Positions 29,470 to 39,541 of a stretch of DNA of 64,000 bases are shown here, in pieces. Within the stretch, counting starts at the first letter, position 1, and each line of letters begins with the position of its first letter. Below the pieces are notes generated by a model that saw only the letters and a list, made by a program, of their open reading frames with translations, was not told the DNA's origin and did no database searches. Source of the DNA: Stenomitos rutilans HA7619-LM2 (GTDB lineage: Bacteria > Cyanobacteriota > Cyanobacteriia > Leptolyngbyales > Leptolyngbyaceae); assembly GCA_019358945.1 (NCBI GenBank), contig JAHHIE010000030.1:18409-82408 (forward strand). The letters run 5' to 3'. The position numbers and the translations under genes are program-made.

Positions 29470-29725
29470 ACGGCTGCTCCAAACGATGCCAAACAACTAT
29501 TTATAGATCGATTCTGTCAGGGAGTGTTGAAGTTTCAGCGATTAATTTTTCTCAGACTGGAACCGCCTCAAGCCCAAACTGTATTCCGTTTTCCCTGCTG
29601 TCACATCTCCACTCTAGCGTTCAAACCATACAGCTTAAGATTATCTTCCAAGCGAACTAAGACGGTTCGAGCTACCCTTTAGGGGATAAGACCCAAGCAC
29701 TTGCAGAGTTAGGCAAAGAATTCTT

Positions 29726-31237
29726 ATGGCACAAAGCTTTGGTGTAATTGGTCTGGCGGTGATGGGCGAAAACCTGGCGCTAAACGTCGAGCGTAACGGG
29801 TTCCCGATCGCTGTCTACAACCGCAGTCGTGAAAAGACAGATGCCTTTATGTCGCAACGCGCCGTGGGCAAAAACGCTGTAGCAGCTTATTCCTTAGAGG
29901 AATTTGTGGCGGCCTTAGAGCGTCCCCGCAAGATCCTGATTATGGTTAAGGCAGGTGCTCCTGTTGATGCCACGATCGAGCAGCTAAAGCCTCTTTTGGA
30001 CGAAGGCGACATCCTCATTGACGGTGGCAATTCTCTGTTTACCGATACGGAACGCCGCGCGAAAGATTTGGAATCAGCCAAATTCACCTTCATTGGCATG
30101 GGGGTAAGTGGTGGGGAAGAAGGTGCACTCAATGGTCCCAGCTTAATGCCTGGTGGCACAGAGCAAGCCTATCGCTACCTTGAACCCATCCTGACAAAGA
30201 TTGCTGCTCAAGTCGATGATGGCCCCTGCGTCACCTATATTGGTCCCGGTGGGGCTGGTCACTACGTCAAAATGGTGCATAACGGCATTGAGTACGGCGA
30301 TATGCAGCTCATTGCCGAAGCATACGACCTTCTCAAGAGCGTTTTGGGGCTTAACGCAGAGGAACTGCATGAAGTCTTTGCTCAGTGGAACACCACTGAT
30401 GAACTCGACTCGTATTTGATTGAAATTACCGCCGATATCTTCAAGAAAATCGATCCGGATACAGATACCCCTCTGGTTGAGTTGATCCTGGATGCGGCTG
30501 GGCAGAAAGGCACTGGGCGATGGACGGTTGCCGATGCACTAGAGCTTGGAGTGTCGATCCCCACCATTATTGCAGCGGTCAACTCTCGCATCATCTCGTC
30601 CTACAAAGAGGAACGGGTAGAAGCATCGAAAGTGCTGCCGGGTCCCACCGCAAAATTTGAGGGAGATAAAAAAGCCTTTGTCACGAAGGTGAGAGATGCC
30701 CTCTACTGCTCCAAAATGTGTTCTTACGCTCAAGGGATGGCGCTGCTGAGCAAAGCATCTGAAACCTACGGCTTTAAACTGGATCTGGGTGAATGTGCTC
30801 GGATTTGGAAAGGCGGCTGCATCATTCGGGCACGTTTTTTGAACAAGATCAAGCACGCCTTTGACGAGAATCCCTCGCTGCCAAACTTGCTACTGGCTCC
30901 TGAATTCAAGCAAACCATTCTGGATCGTCAGGAAGCTTGGCGTGAGGTGATTGCAACGGCGGCTAAGGTAGGCATTCCGGTACCCGCGTTTAGTGCGTCA
31001 TTAGATTATTTTGACAGCTATCGCCGCGATCGCTTGCCGCAAAACCTCACCCAGGCACAGCGCGATTACTTTGGTGCCCATACCTATCTCCGCACCGATA
31101 AAGAAGGTGTCTTCCACACTGAATGGATGAAGCCGGACGAATCAGTTCAGAAGCAAACGCCGGATACGGTCTTAGAAGACCAGCGCCAGCCATCAGCGGC
31201 TGAGGTGCAAAAGCAAGAAGTTGAAACACGCAGCTAA
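29726..31237 (+). CDS. gnd: NADP-dependent 6-phosphogluconate dehydrogenase (decarboxylating)
   Basis: [64 protein letters not shown]. Confidence 0.97.
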   Translation: MAQSFGVIGLAVMGENLALNVERNGFPIAVYNRSREKTDAFMSQRAVGKNAVAAYSLEEFVAALERPRKILIMVKAGAPVDATIEQLKPLLDEGDILIDGGNSLFTDTERRAKDLESAKFTFIGMGVSGGEEGALNGPSLMPGGTEQAYRYLEPILTKIAAQVDDGPCVTYIGPGGAGHYVKMVHNGIEYGDMQLIAEAYDLLKSVLGLNAEELHEVFAQWNTTDELDSYLIEITADIFKKIDPDTDTPLVELILDAAGQKGTGRWTVADALELGVSIPTIIAAVNSRIISSYKEERVEASKVLPGPTAKFEGDKKAFVTKVRDALYCSKMCSYAQGMALLSKASETYGFKLDLGECARIWKGGCIIRARFLNKIKHAFDENPSLPNLLLAPEFKQTILDRQEAWREVIATAAKVGIPVPAFSASLDYFDSYRRDRLPQNLTQAQRDYFGAHTYLRTDKEGVFHTEWMKPDESVQKQTPDTVLEDQRQPSAAEVQKQEVETRS

Positions 31238-31260
31238 AGTTTGCGATCGCATTCAGCAAG

Positions 31261-31295
31261 AGGGCGTTCTCAGTCTTTGAGTGCGCCCTTTTCTA
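31261..31295. terminator. hairpin between convergent genes
   Basis: AGGGCG...CGCCCTTTT after gnd, abutting the stop of the convergent WD40 gene. Confidence 0.5.
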
Positions 31296-34200
31296 TGCCT
31301 TATCCTCGCGTTCACTCGGCATTTCTTCTAAAGCAGGACAAGCATTGGGGGACAAGCGTAAATAGCGCAAACATTCTTCTGGTTTGAGCTGTCGCAGGGT
31401 ACGATCGCGCGCGATCGCCAGCAGTTCGTCCCAAGTAGCAGCCCAAAGGTAAAGCTGCCCATGCGTATTGAGGCTTGCAACATAGCGGCCATCAGGGCTG
31501 AAAAAGGCTTGTTGAATTTGTTCTGGCGTGACTCCCGATTCAGCAGAACGTAATAGCGCCTGTTCCGTACCTGTTTTTGCATCCCACAGACGGATCGTGC
31601 CATCTGCACTAGCCGTTACTAACGTCGCGGCATCAGGGCTGAACTCAGCATCTAGTACCGCCTCCCGATGACCCGTCATCACAACTCGTAAAGCACCCGT
31701 GGCTGCATCGAGAATTCTGGCAGTGCCATCCCAGCTTGAGATCGCAACCAGTTGTCCATCAGGGCTAAAGTGGGCGCTACTAATCACATCCCGGTGATAA
31801 AGTGTCGCCATTAGCTTGCCAGACCCAATATGCCAAATGCGTGCGGTGCGATCGCGGCTGGCGCTTAACACTCGCTGACTATCGGGGCTAAACTGCGCCT
31901 GCTCAATGATGTCTTCGTGCCCCTGCAACCGCTGGAGCAGCTTCCTAGAGGACACATCCCACACGTAGATTGTTTGATCATTGCCCACACCTAAGAGGGT
32001 TCTGCCATCAGGACTGAAGGCAAGCTGACGAACCAATGGGCGTTTGCTCAATACCGTCTGCTTGGGCAAACCTGATGCAGTTGCGAATGAGGGTGGTATG
32101 GCATCAAGGCGACTGATGTGCTTCAGCGGTTGGTTGGTTGGGGCTTGCCAAATTTCTACAATGCCGTTGGCAGCAGTCGCTAGCACCTGAGCATCAACGC
32201 TAAAGGCAACGCTGGCAAGCTTAGCGTCAGACGAAAGGTTGCGACGTAACCATTCAGAATTACGAACCAATTCCGCCTCATCTGGTGGAAATTTGTTTGC
32301 CGTGGTTGAACCAACCTGGCTCACTAAAAGCACCGGATTGACCGCAGATGAAGGCAAAGCTGAGCTAGCTGCGGGCACTGGCAGCTGATTATAAAGCATT
32401 GATGTTGGCGAAACAGGAGAGCGTTGGAGCGATCGCGTTGAGTCGTTTGAGGACCCTAAGAAATTCAAGAAGTTAAATAGCTTTTTTCCGGCTAGACGCG
32501 CTGGTCTCCATAGTTGATCTGCTGGCTCAGACATAACACGCTCAGCCTCATCCGGCCGCATCATCGCGGTAGTCGGGTTCCAGGTTTGCAAAGTACCATC
32601 GACGGCAACTGTCACCATGCCCCCAAAACGTTCTACTGACGTAGTCCGTGATGCAGACGGTAGTAGGCTAGAACGTGCAAGCGTCATCGAAGGAATAGAC
32701 TTAGCTGGTTCTTGGGTTGGCAGCTGACGAAAAGCCGCCCACTGAATCGGACGATTGTTCATCTTCAATAGCGGAAATTCACTGCCTGGTTCAGTTGCCC
32801 ATAAGCGAGTTGCCCCATCTGCACTAGCGGTCGCAAGCAAGGAGTTATCGCCGCTAAACTGCACAGCCTCGATCGCTCCTGAATGACCATTTAAACTACT
32901 TAAAAGCCCTCCAGACTGCACATCCCACAGGCGAGCAACCGCAAGCGAACGATCGTCCCCTAATCCGTGGCCCACCACCACCAGCTGACGGCTATCGGGG
33001 CTAAAGGCAAAGCGATCAGTCCCGTCATCCTGGGGCACCGTATGCGGCTCAGGATACGCGTCGCTCTTTAGCTCACCATCTGCTTTAAATTGTTGCCAGG
33101 GTTGCCCCGTAGCTACACTCCAGAGCTGCACTTGCTTTGCCGTAGCGGCCGCAAGAAAGCGTCCATTCGGGCTAAATAACACCTGCTTTAGCGGTTGCAC
33201 AGCTTGTCTAATTGGCTGTCGCAACTGGCTGCGGTCTTGAGCACCTCCCCTATTCGCCATGATCAAAGCGCGACGTAACTGTCCGGTGTGGCTGAGCCAG
33301 AGCCGCGCATTGCCATCATCACTCGCTGTAGCAATCAACTGACCATCTGGACTGAACGTAGCGCTGCTGACAGAAGCCGCATGACGTAAGAGGACGCGAC
33401 GTTGCCAATTGCTTACTTGCCAAAGTTGCGCCAAGGTGCCGCTGGCTGTCAACAGGGTTTGATTGTTAGGGTTAAAGCTCAGGGCAGTGACAGGAGCCGC
33501 ATGATGAAGCGTGGCACGCGATCGACCACTATTTGCATCCCAAACCCGTACCTCACTGCCAGCACTAGCGGCAAGCCATCCGCCACGAGGGGCAAAGGCC
33601 AGTCGGCTGACTGGTACTTTAAAGCCACTCAACGTCAAGACGCGCTTGCTTGAGGCAACATCCCATACCTTGACATCGGTAGAATTTTGAGCGATCGCCG
33701 CCAGTTGAGTGCCATTAGGGCTAAAAGCGATCCCTGCAATCGGCGTTGCGGGCGTTAGCGTTGCAGGTTGCACCGCTGGCTGATTGCTGTCGCCATGCCA
33801 CGAAAATACCTTCTCTACTCGTTGCGTTTCCAGCGACCAGAGCATCACGGTACCATCATTACCGGCGGTAGCCAGGTAGCGCTGGTTAGGGCTAAACGCA
33901 ATGTGATGAATGGCTCCTTGAGACCCTTTTAAGCTAAACTGCAACCTCAAGCGCTGTAACGCCGCTCGCAAACTTGCCTGAGCCTCATAGGTATGGCCAC
34001 CTTTTTCAGCCGCTAGCCGACTGATAAGTAAAGCAGTCGTTGGGTCACTCTCCGGCTCTTGCAAAATTGATTGCGCCACCGCGGCCTGTTCTCGAGACGT
34101 TGAAATTTGCAGTTGATAGTCTTTCTCCGCTTGGCTTGTGACCACCGCTCGATACTGGCTAAACGTAACTACTAATGCCACCAATAGGGTACAAGGGACA

Positions 34201-36593
34201 GTCAATTGCAGAAGGCGGCGTTCTTTCTGAGTGCGGCGATTTTCCTCACGGCTCACCGCAATGTACCGCTGTGCCAACGCTGACAGTTCATCAGGATAGG
34301 CAATCAAATAATCTTCAGCCTCTGTAAGGCGATCGCCGTGCAGCAAATATTCGGGCGATCGCGATTCTTCAGCGGCGTACCACTCTTTTGCTGCATGCTC
34401 CATCCGTCGCTGCCGTTGGAGTAACTCCCGGTTTTCATCTAGCCAGGTTCGCAGTAGTGCCCAGTTCCGGATCAGCGCTTCGTGAGCGACATCTACGGTT
34501 TCTTGATAATCGCTATGACAAAGTTGACCCGTTACCAAATCAGCCAAATCGTTTGGCGATCGCTGCGTGATACCAATAATGTTGAAGTTAGAGCTGTCAT
34601 CCAGCACCAAAGAAGGCGAGGGATCGTAGTCAGAAAGCTCTTGCAGGCGTTTACCCCGACGCATCTGAGCAAACCGTAGAGCTGTAGATACATTGGCAAA
34701 CCGCTGCACTGATTGATCTTGGCGGCTACAGGTCGAAATCAGGCGGTTCGTGACAACAAGCTTGGCAGTCACTAGCTTTTCCAGGACTCGTTCAACCAGT
34801 TCGACTGGAAACCACGGACTGACAAGCTCTGATTTGGTGATGCGACGGCGCGTATCTTCCGTGCCATCACCAATCTGCGTTAGTGCAATAAAAATCCGCT
34901 TAGCGACGCGCTGTTCTTCATGGGTCAGGCTGTAAAAAGTATCATTTGCCCGCTTCTGCAAAGTACCTCGCACGCCACCCAGCTCATTGTAGGCATCTAG
35001 CGTCAAGTGCGCTGGCCCACCGTCTGGGCCAGGTTGTCGTTGCTGCCACAGTTCAAGCAGCGTGTATTGCAAGAGCGGGAGTTCTCCAGGTGCGCCCACA
35101 ACGTCAAGTAAAATGTTGTAAACCAGGTTAGGCTCACAGACAATGCCTGCTTTTTCAGCCGGTTTAACGATCGACGCTTTGATCTGTTGATAGGTAAGAG
35201 GGGTAACTGTCACCAGATGCTGCTCAATTTGCTCAGCCAGGCCATTGTAGAGAGAATATTTGCCGAAAAAATCGGCCCGCAGCACCACGACCACGCTGAA
35301 GCAATCCCCAATTTCCCGCAAGGCCGTCACAAGACTGTTAAAAAAGCTTTGACGATCGCGCTCTGCTTGAGTGCCCTGGCAAAGGGTAAAGACTTCCTCA
35401 AATTGATCAATGATCAGCAAGAGCCGCGAATTTCTACCATGCTTGGCAGACATTAAACTGGCGCGAACGAGATGAGACAAGCCAGTGCCACCATCGCGCA
35501 ACAGCGTTTCTGCCCGCCTCAGTTGCTCAGCACGATCGACCGCCGAATCTTTGGGATTGACGAAGGCCGTAGCCAAGCTTTTCAGCGGCTGCTCGGTGGG
35601 GCTAATTAACTGAATGCGCCAGCGATCGCTACCCGAAAACTTTTTGCCCTGACGCAGGGTATGAATTAAGCCAGCACGCACCAGCGACGATTTTCCACTG
35701 CCAGACGCTCCCACCACAGCGGCAAAATTGCCCACTCTCAGCTTTTCAATGAGCTGATCGGTCAGATCCTCGCGTCCAAAAAAGTACTCAGCATGGGCTT
35801 CATCAAAAAACTCCAACCCCCGGTACGGACAAACATCCTGCACAAGCTCTGTTTTGATGATCGCAGGCGCACCCTGTCCACGGGTAAGCAGAATCTCACT
35901 GCCAGAATTTTCAAACAGCGGTTGCTGCATTTCACGCTTGAGCGCGTTGCTCACCCAATCAGTCAACGCATAGTTCGTTACCGTACCGTTCACCATGCGA
36001 GACGGATCTAGCCCATCCAACAGCGCCTGAGTAAACACGCTGTACTTACCGATCATCGATTCGTAGGCCGCTTCATATTCCCGCGATGCTGCCATAAACA
36101 AGCGATCGGTGCCTGAGCGAGCACCCGGATCAGCCTCCAAAAAGTTCAGCAACTCACCACTGTGGCAGCAATCAAGCAGGATGATACGCTGCCGCACAGG
36201 GCTTTCCTGCAAAAGTCGTCGTAGCCAAAAGAGCGATAGCCCATAAAAGCTGGCACTCGGATTTGCATCACTGGTTGCTAAGAAGCCTTCCTGGACACCC
36301 GCATCTTTTTGCAGTCCGTGCCCCGAAAAGTAAAAGAGTGCTGTTTGAGGGATGTTGGTGCCCTTCGGTTTAAACAGCTTTACCAGTGCCGCTTCCAGTT
36401 CAGCTACAGTAACCTGGGTTTTGAAGCCAATTCTGGACTGACCCGCCTGAACAATTTCCGGCATGCGGACAACCCGAAAATCGCCATCCGTTTGCAGTCG
36501 CTGAGCGATCGCCTCAGCATCGTGGGAGGGAGCGCTTAGCCCTGGCAACCACTGATACGTACTAATGCCGACAATGAGAGCATCGCGTGACAT
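31293..36593 (-). CDS. caspase-like peptidase / STAND NTPase (nSTAND1-type) / WD40-repeat protein
   Basis: Caspase fold with FSGHG and LLDCCHSGE; Walker A GASGSGKSS, RLLLIIDQFEEVFT; TM segment; about 14-15 WD40-like repeats; ORF open from 36611. Confidence 0.92.
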   Translation of the reverse strand: MSRDALIVGISTYQWLPGLSAPSHDAEAIAQRLQTDGDFRVVRMPEIVQAGQSRIGFKTQVTVAELEAALVKLFKPKGTNIPQTALFYFSGHGLQKDAGVQEGFLATSDANPSASFYGLSLFWLRRLLQESPVRQRIILLDCCHSGELLNFLEADPGARSGTDRLFMAASREYEAAYESMIGKYSVFTQALLDGLDPSRMVNGTVTNYALTDWVSNALKREMQQPLFENSGSEILLTRGQGAPAIIKTELVQDVCPYRGLEFFDEAHAEYFFGREDLTDQLIEKLRVGNFAAVVGASGSGKSSLVRAGLIHTLRQGKKFSGSDRWRIQLISPTEQPLKSLATAFVNPKDSAVDRAEQLRRAETLLRDGGTGLSHLVRASLMSAKHGRNSRLLLIIDQFEEVFTLCQGTQAERDRQSFFNSLVTALREIGDCFSVVVVLRADFFGKYSLYNGLAEQIEQHLVTVTPLTYQQIKASIVKPAEKAGIVCEPNLVYNILLDVVGAPGELPLLQYTLLELWQQRQPGPDGGPAHLTLDAYNELGGVRGTLQKRANDTFYSLTHEEQRVAKRIFIALTQIGDGTEDTRRRITKSELVSPWFPVELVERVLEKLVTAKLVVTNRLISTCSRQDQSVQRFANVSTALRFAQMRRGKRLQELSDYDPSPSLVLDDSSNFNIIGITQRSPNDLADLVTGQLCHSDYQETVDVAHEALIRNWALLRTWLDENRELLQRQRRMEHAAKEWYAAEESRSPEYLLHGDRLTEAEDYLIAYPDELSALAQRYIAVSREENRRTQKERRLLQLTVPCTLLVALVVTFSQYRAVVTSQAEKDYQLQISTSREQAAVAQSILQEPESDPTTALLISRLAAEKGGHTYEAQASLRAALQRLRLQFSLKGSQGAIHHIAFSPNQRYLATAGNDGTVMLWSLETQRVEKVFSWHGDSNQPAVQPATLTPATPIAGIAFSPNGTQLAAIAQNSTDVKVWDVASSKRVLTLSGFKVPVSRLAFAPRGGWLAASAGSEVRVWDANSGRSRATLHHAAPVTALSFNPNNQTLLTASGTLAQLWQVSNWQRRVLLRHAASVSSATFSPDGQLIATASDDGNARLWLSHTGQLRRALIMANRGGAQDRSQLRQPIRQAVQPLKQVLFSPNGRFLAAATAKQVQLWSVATGQPWQQFKADGELKSDAYPEPHTVPQDDGTDRFAFSPDSRQLVVVGHGLGDDRSLAVARLWDVQSGGLLSSLNGHSGAIEAVQFSGDNSLLATASADGATRLWATEPGSEFPLLKMNNRPIQWAAFRQLPTQEPAKSIPSMTLARSSLLPSASRTTSVERFGGMVTVAVDGTLQTWNPTTAMMRPDEAERVMSEPADQLWRPARLAGKKLFNFLNFLGSSNDSTRSLQRSPVSPTSMLYNQLPVPAASSALPSSAVNPVLLVSQVGSTTANKFPPDEAELVRNSEWLRRNLSSDAKLASVAFSVDAQVLATAANGIVEIWQAPTNQPLKHISRLDAIPPSFATASGLPKQTVLSKRPLVRQLAFSPDGRTLLGVGNDQTIYVWDVSSRKLLQRLQGHEDIIEQAQFSPDSQRVLSASRDRTARIWHIGSGKLMATLYHRDVISSAHFSPDGQLVAISSWDGTARILDAATGALRVVMTGHREAVLDAEFSPDAATLVTASADGTIRLWDAKTGTEQALLRSAESGVTPEQIQQAFFSPDGRYVASLNTHGQLYLWAATWDELLAIARDRTLRQLKPEECLRYLRLSPNACPALEEMPSEREDKA

Positions 36594-37078
36594 GATTAAA
36601 CCTTCCCCCACGGTTAGTAGCCGTGAGGATAAATGATGTGCTCAACAGTTTTAGGAACAAGCAAACAGTGCCTTTAGCGCACCGAAAACATCGCCAGGAA
36701 CAACACAAAACGTCGTTTAGAAACAGCCACAGGGAGCGTGAACCGAGCTCTTACTGTCAGCCGTTAATCGATCGTAGAAGGGAGAAGTTAGCGAGTAAAA
36801 TCTACTTTTATGGCTGAGAAAAACCTACGCCAGATGGCTTAGATTTCCCTTTAACTAATAGGAACAAAACCTGAAAGTCCCTTACCAAAGCAATTCCTAT
36901 CCATTAGCACTCAGAAAATCTTAGAATTCAAACTATCTCTTATTAATTCAAACGTAATGAAGTTTGTGGCAAGTGTACAAGGGGGTAACACCCCTAAGGG
37001 TGATTTTTTAGATCCCTTAGATCGGTTAAGAGGTGAGCCTGATGAAATGTAAGATCTAGTGAACTGAATAAAGCTTTC

Positions 37079-37241
37079 AGAGGATGTCTTAAAAGGTATG
37101 GCTCATTATCCAAGAGTTGCATGGGCGCGGCATACCCTGCGGGAAGCAAGCTACGGGCAACGATGCTTCGAGTTTTACGGGGGCGGGTTGCCGCATGCCA
37201 TGCCTTTGCGCGAGGCGATCGCAACGTTTCAGACATCCTCT
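37079..37241. repeat. MITE-like element
   Basis: 11-bp perfect terminal inverted repeats AGAGGATGTCT / AGACATCCTCT (14/15 when extended), plus internal imperfect GCATGG..GCGGCA inverted repeat. Confidence 0.6.
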
Positions 37242-37350
37242 CAGCGATCGCTTGCTCACCTTGCATTACAGCGTTTTCCAGGCACGTGAGGTTGCGCGTT
37301 GGGATCGAGGTTGCACCGCCGTTGCCTGAGCATTGCGATATGGCAGTCAC

Positions 37351-37869
37351 TTATTTGAGCACTGGAAACTCTGCACGCAACAGAGTTTGAATGGCGTTCT
37401 CCATGTCTTCGGGTTTGGTTAACGAAGAGTAGCGGTGAACGACATTGCCCGCGCGGTCAACTAGAAATTTCGTGAAGTTCCACTTAATCGCTTCCGTACC
37501 CAAAATGCCTGGAGCTGCTTTTGTCAGATATTTGAACAATGGATGAGCGTTTTGACCATTCACGTCGATTTTTTGAAAGAGGGGAAACGTCACGCCAAAG
37601 CGCATTTCGCAGAAGGACTGGATTTCACTGGTGCTACCTGGTTCTTGCTGCCCAAACTGGTTACAAGGAAAGCCTAGAACCTCAAAGCTCTGACTAGCGT
37701 ACCGATCGTAAAGCGACTGAAGCCCCTTGTACTGAGGCGTAAAGCCGCACTGGCTAGCGGTATTCACAATCAACAGCACCTTGTCTCGATAGGTACTCAA
37801 ATTGATGGGTTTGCCTTCAAGGCTGGTGGCAGTAAAGTCGTAGAGCGATTGGGGCTTGGTGGTGGTCAT
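37351..37869 (-). CDS. glutathione peroxidase family protein
   Basis: LLIVNTASQCGFTPQYKGLQSLYDRY, LGFPCNQFGQQEPGS, KWNFTKFLVDRAGNVVHRY (Cys at peroxidatic position). Confidence 0.93.
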   Translation of the reverse strand: MTTTKPQSLYDFTATSLEGKPINLSTYRDKVLLIVNTASQCGFTPQYKGLQSLYDRYASQSFEVLGFPCNQFGQQEPGSTSEIQSFCEMRFGVTFPLFQKIDVNGQNAHPLFKYLTKAAPGILGTEAIKWNFTKFLVDRAGNVVHRYSSLTKPEDMENAIQTLLRAEFPVLK

Positions 37870-37903
37870 AACGATAAGTTCTTAACAAAACGCAACGATA
37901 TCT

Positions 37904-39112
37904 TCACTCTAACTTTACCACTGTCCACTGCGTGACGGGTGCGAGCGATCGCCAGCCTAAAAACCGTCCAACAGGTTCTGCCCGTTGAATGGCAATGCGG
38001 GTGAAGGTTCCGCCCACCTTGTCATACCACTGAAAAAGCAGGCGTTCTCCCTCGATCGTGACGACATTAGCAACGAGCCGTCCACCCGGTTTCAATGCAG
38101 TCCAGCAACTCTCCAGCAACCCTGCTGTTGTCACACCACCACCAATGAAGATCGCATTGGGACTGGGTAAATTGTTGAGCGCATCGGGCGCTTTGCCATC
38201 AACGATGTGCAATCCCGGGGTACCAAGGGCAGTCGCGTTATCGGCAATATACTGGGTTCTGGCTTTCTCAATCGCGATCGCGCGGCAGCGGGGATGGCTC
38301 CGCATCCATTCGATGGCGATCGACCCACAGCCTGCGCCCACGTCCCACAGCAGTTCTCCTGGTGTCGGAGCTAGTGCCGATAGGGTGATGGCTCGTACTT
38401 CGCGCTTGGTTAGTTGTCCATCATGGTGATAAGCATTATCTGGCAGTCCTGGTGTTCGTGGCAGCAGTGGGATGCCTGGATCGGGGACGCATTCAACCGC
38501 GATCGCGTTGAGATCCGCTAAAGCCATTTCCTGCCATGTTGCAGCAAGGCTTGTAATGTGCCGTTCGTATTTGCTACCCATTCGTTCTAAAACAGTCATT
38601 GCGCTGTTGCCAAAGCCACATTGAGTCAATAATGCAGCCACGATCGCGGGCGTTTGTTTCCCTTCGCTCAAAATTAAAAGTTTGGCCTTGGGGTAGAGAT
38701 AGGGATGCAGCAGGGCAGGCGATCGACCGCACAGGCTAACCGTTTCGACCTCCGTGAGCGACCAACCAAGCTGGGCACAGGCGAGGCTAAACGTTGAGGG
38801 TGCTGGAACAATGGTCATTTCGGCGATCGGAATATGGCGCAGTAGCGTGACGCCGATGCCGTAACAAAGAGGGTCACCGCTTGCCAGCACACAAACCGCT
38901 TGCCCCTGACGATGCAGAATTTCTTCAACCGAGTGGTGGATGGGCGATGTCCAAACCACACGTTCGCGATCGTCCTCTGGCAGCATGGCAAGATGGCGAT
39001 CGCCACCTACCAAGACTTCAGCTTGGTTAATGAGAGAACGGGCGATCGGGCTGAGTCCAGCTAATCCATCTTCGCCAATGCCTATGATCGCAAGCCACTT
39101 CTGAGTCATATA
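37904..39112 (-). CDS. cobL: bifunctional precorrin-6Y C5,15-methyltransferase/decarboxylase (CbiE-CbiT fusion)
   Basis: WLAIIGIGEDGLAGLSPIARSLI...SGDPLCYGIGVTLL; CbiT half LLWDVGAGCGSIAIEWMR. Confidence 0.92.
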   Translation of the reverse strand, partial: YMTQKWLAIIGIGEDGLAGLSPIARSLINQAEVLVGGDRHLAMLPEDDRERVVWTSPIHHSVEEILHRQGQAVCVLASGDPLCYGIGVTLLRHIPIAEMTIVPAPSTFSLACAQLGWSLTEVETVSLCGRSPALLHPYLYPKAKLLILSEGKQTPAIVAALLTQCGFGNSAMTVLERMGSKYERHITSLAATWQEMALADLNAIAVECVPDPGIPLLPRTPGLPDNAYHHDGQLTKREVRAITLSALAPTPGELLWDVGAGCGSIAIEWMRSHPRCRAIAIEKARTQYIADNATALGTPGLHIVDGKAPDALNNLPSPNAIFIGGGVTTAGLLESCWTALKPGGRLVANVVTIEGERLLFQWYDKVGGTFTRIAIQRAEPVGRFLGWRSLAPVTQWTVVKLE

Positions 39113-39139
39113 CATCAATCATCTACGAGATAACTAGCG

Positions 39140-39245
39140 GTCAGAAGGTGGAGGGGTAGAGGAAGCAGAGGGGGCAGGGGACAGGGGACAGGAGTTAGAA
39201 GTCAGGAGTCAGGAGTCAGAATTAACTCAAAACTCAAAACTCTCC
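39140..39245. repeat. low-complexity short tandem repeat cluster
   Basis: GGGGACAGGGGACAGGAG, AGTCAGGAGTCAGGAGTCAG, CTCAAAACTCAAAACTC units. Confidence 0.75.
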
Positions 39246-39311
39246 ACTCCTGCTGATCGCTGACCGCTCATTACAAAAATTGGCATCTCACGTCTTGCCT
39301 GCTTTCTCATG

Positions 39312-39485
39312 CTAAGTTACGAAAGCCTGGAGTCGGGAAAGTCCGGTGTGATTCCGGTACTGTGCCGCAACTGTGAAGCGAAAGGACGAAGTAAAGGATG
39401 AAGGATCAACGCTAAAGGATAAGTTTTACCTTTAGTTTTTAGCCTTTAGCCTTTAGCCTTTTCAAGTCAGAATGCCGACTAGGTG
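39312..39485 (+). ncRNA. cobalamin riboswitch with a repeat-rich insertion
   Basis: CGGGAAAGTCCGGTGTGATTCCGGTACTGTGCCGCAACTGTGAAGCG ... AAGTCAGAATGCCGAC upstream of cobG. Confidence 0.85.
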
Positions 39486-39541
39486 GTATCTGTGGGATAC
39501 CGTTGTCTACTCCCTGCGTCGCACGGGGAAGGAGTAAGGGT

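Noticed and set aside
31293-36593. A full multi-gene defence island around the caspase-STAND-WD40 gene
   Set aside because: Flanking genes (gnd, glutathione peroxidase, cob genes) are housekeeping; the protein stands alone.
36994-37350. ORFs 36994..37350 (-) and 37098..37390 (+) as genes
   Set aside because: Overlap each other and the inverted-repeat element; no protein family features.
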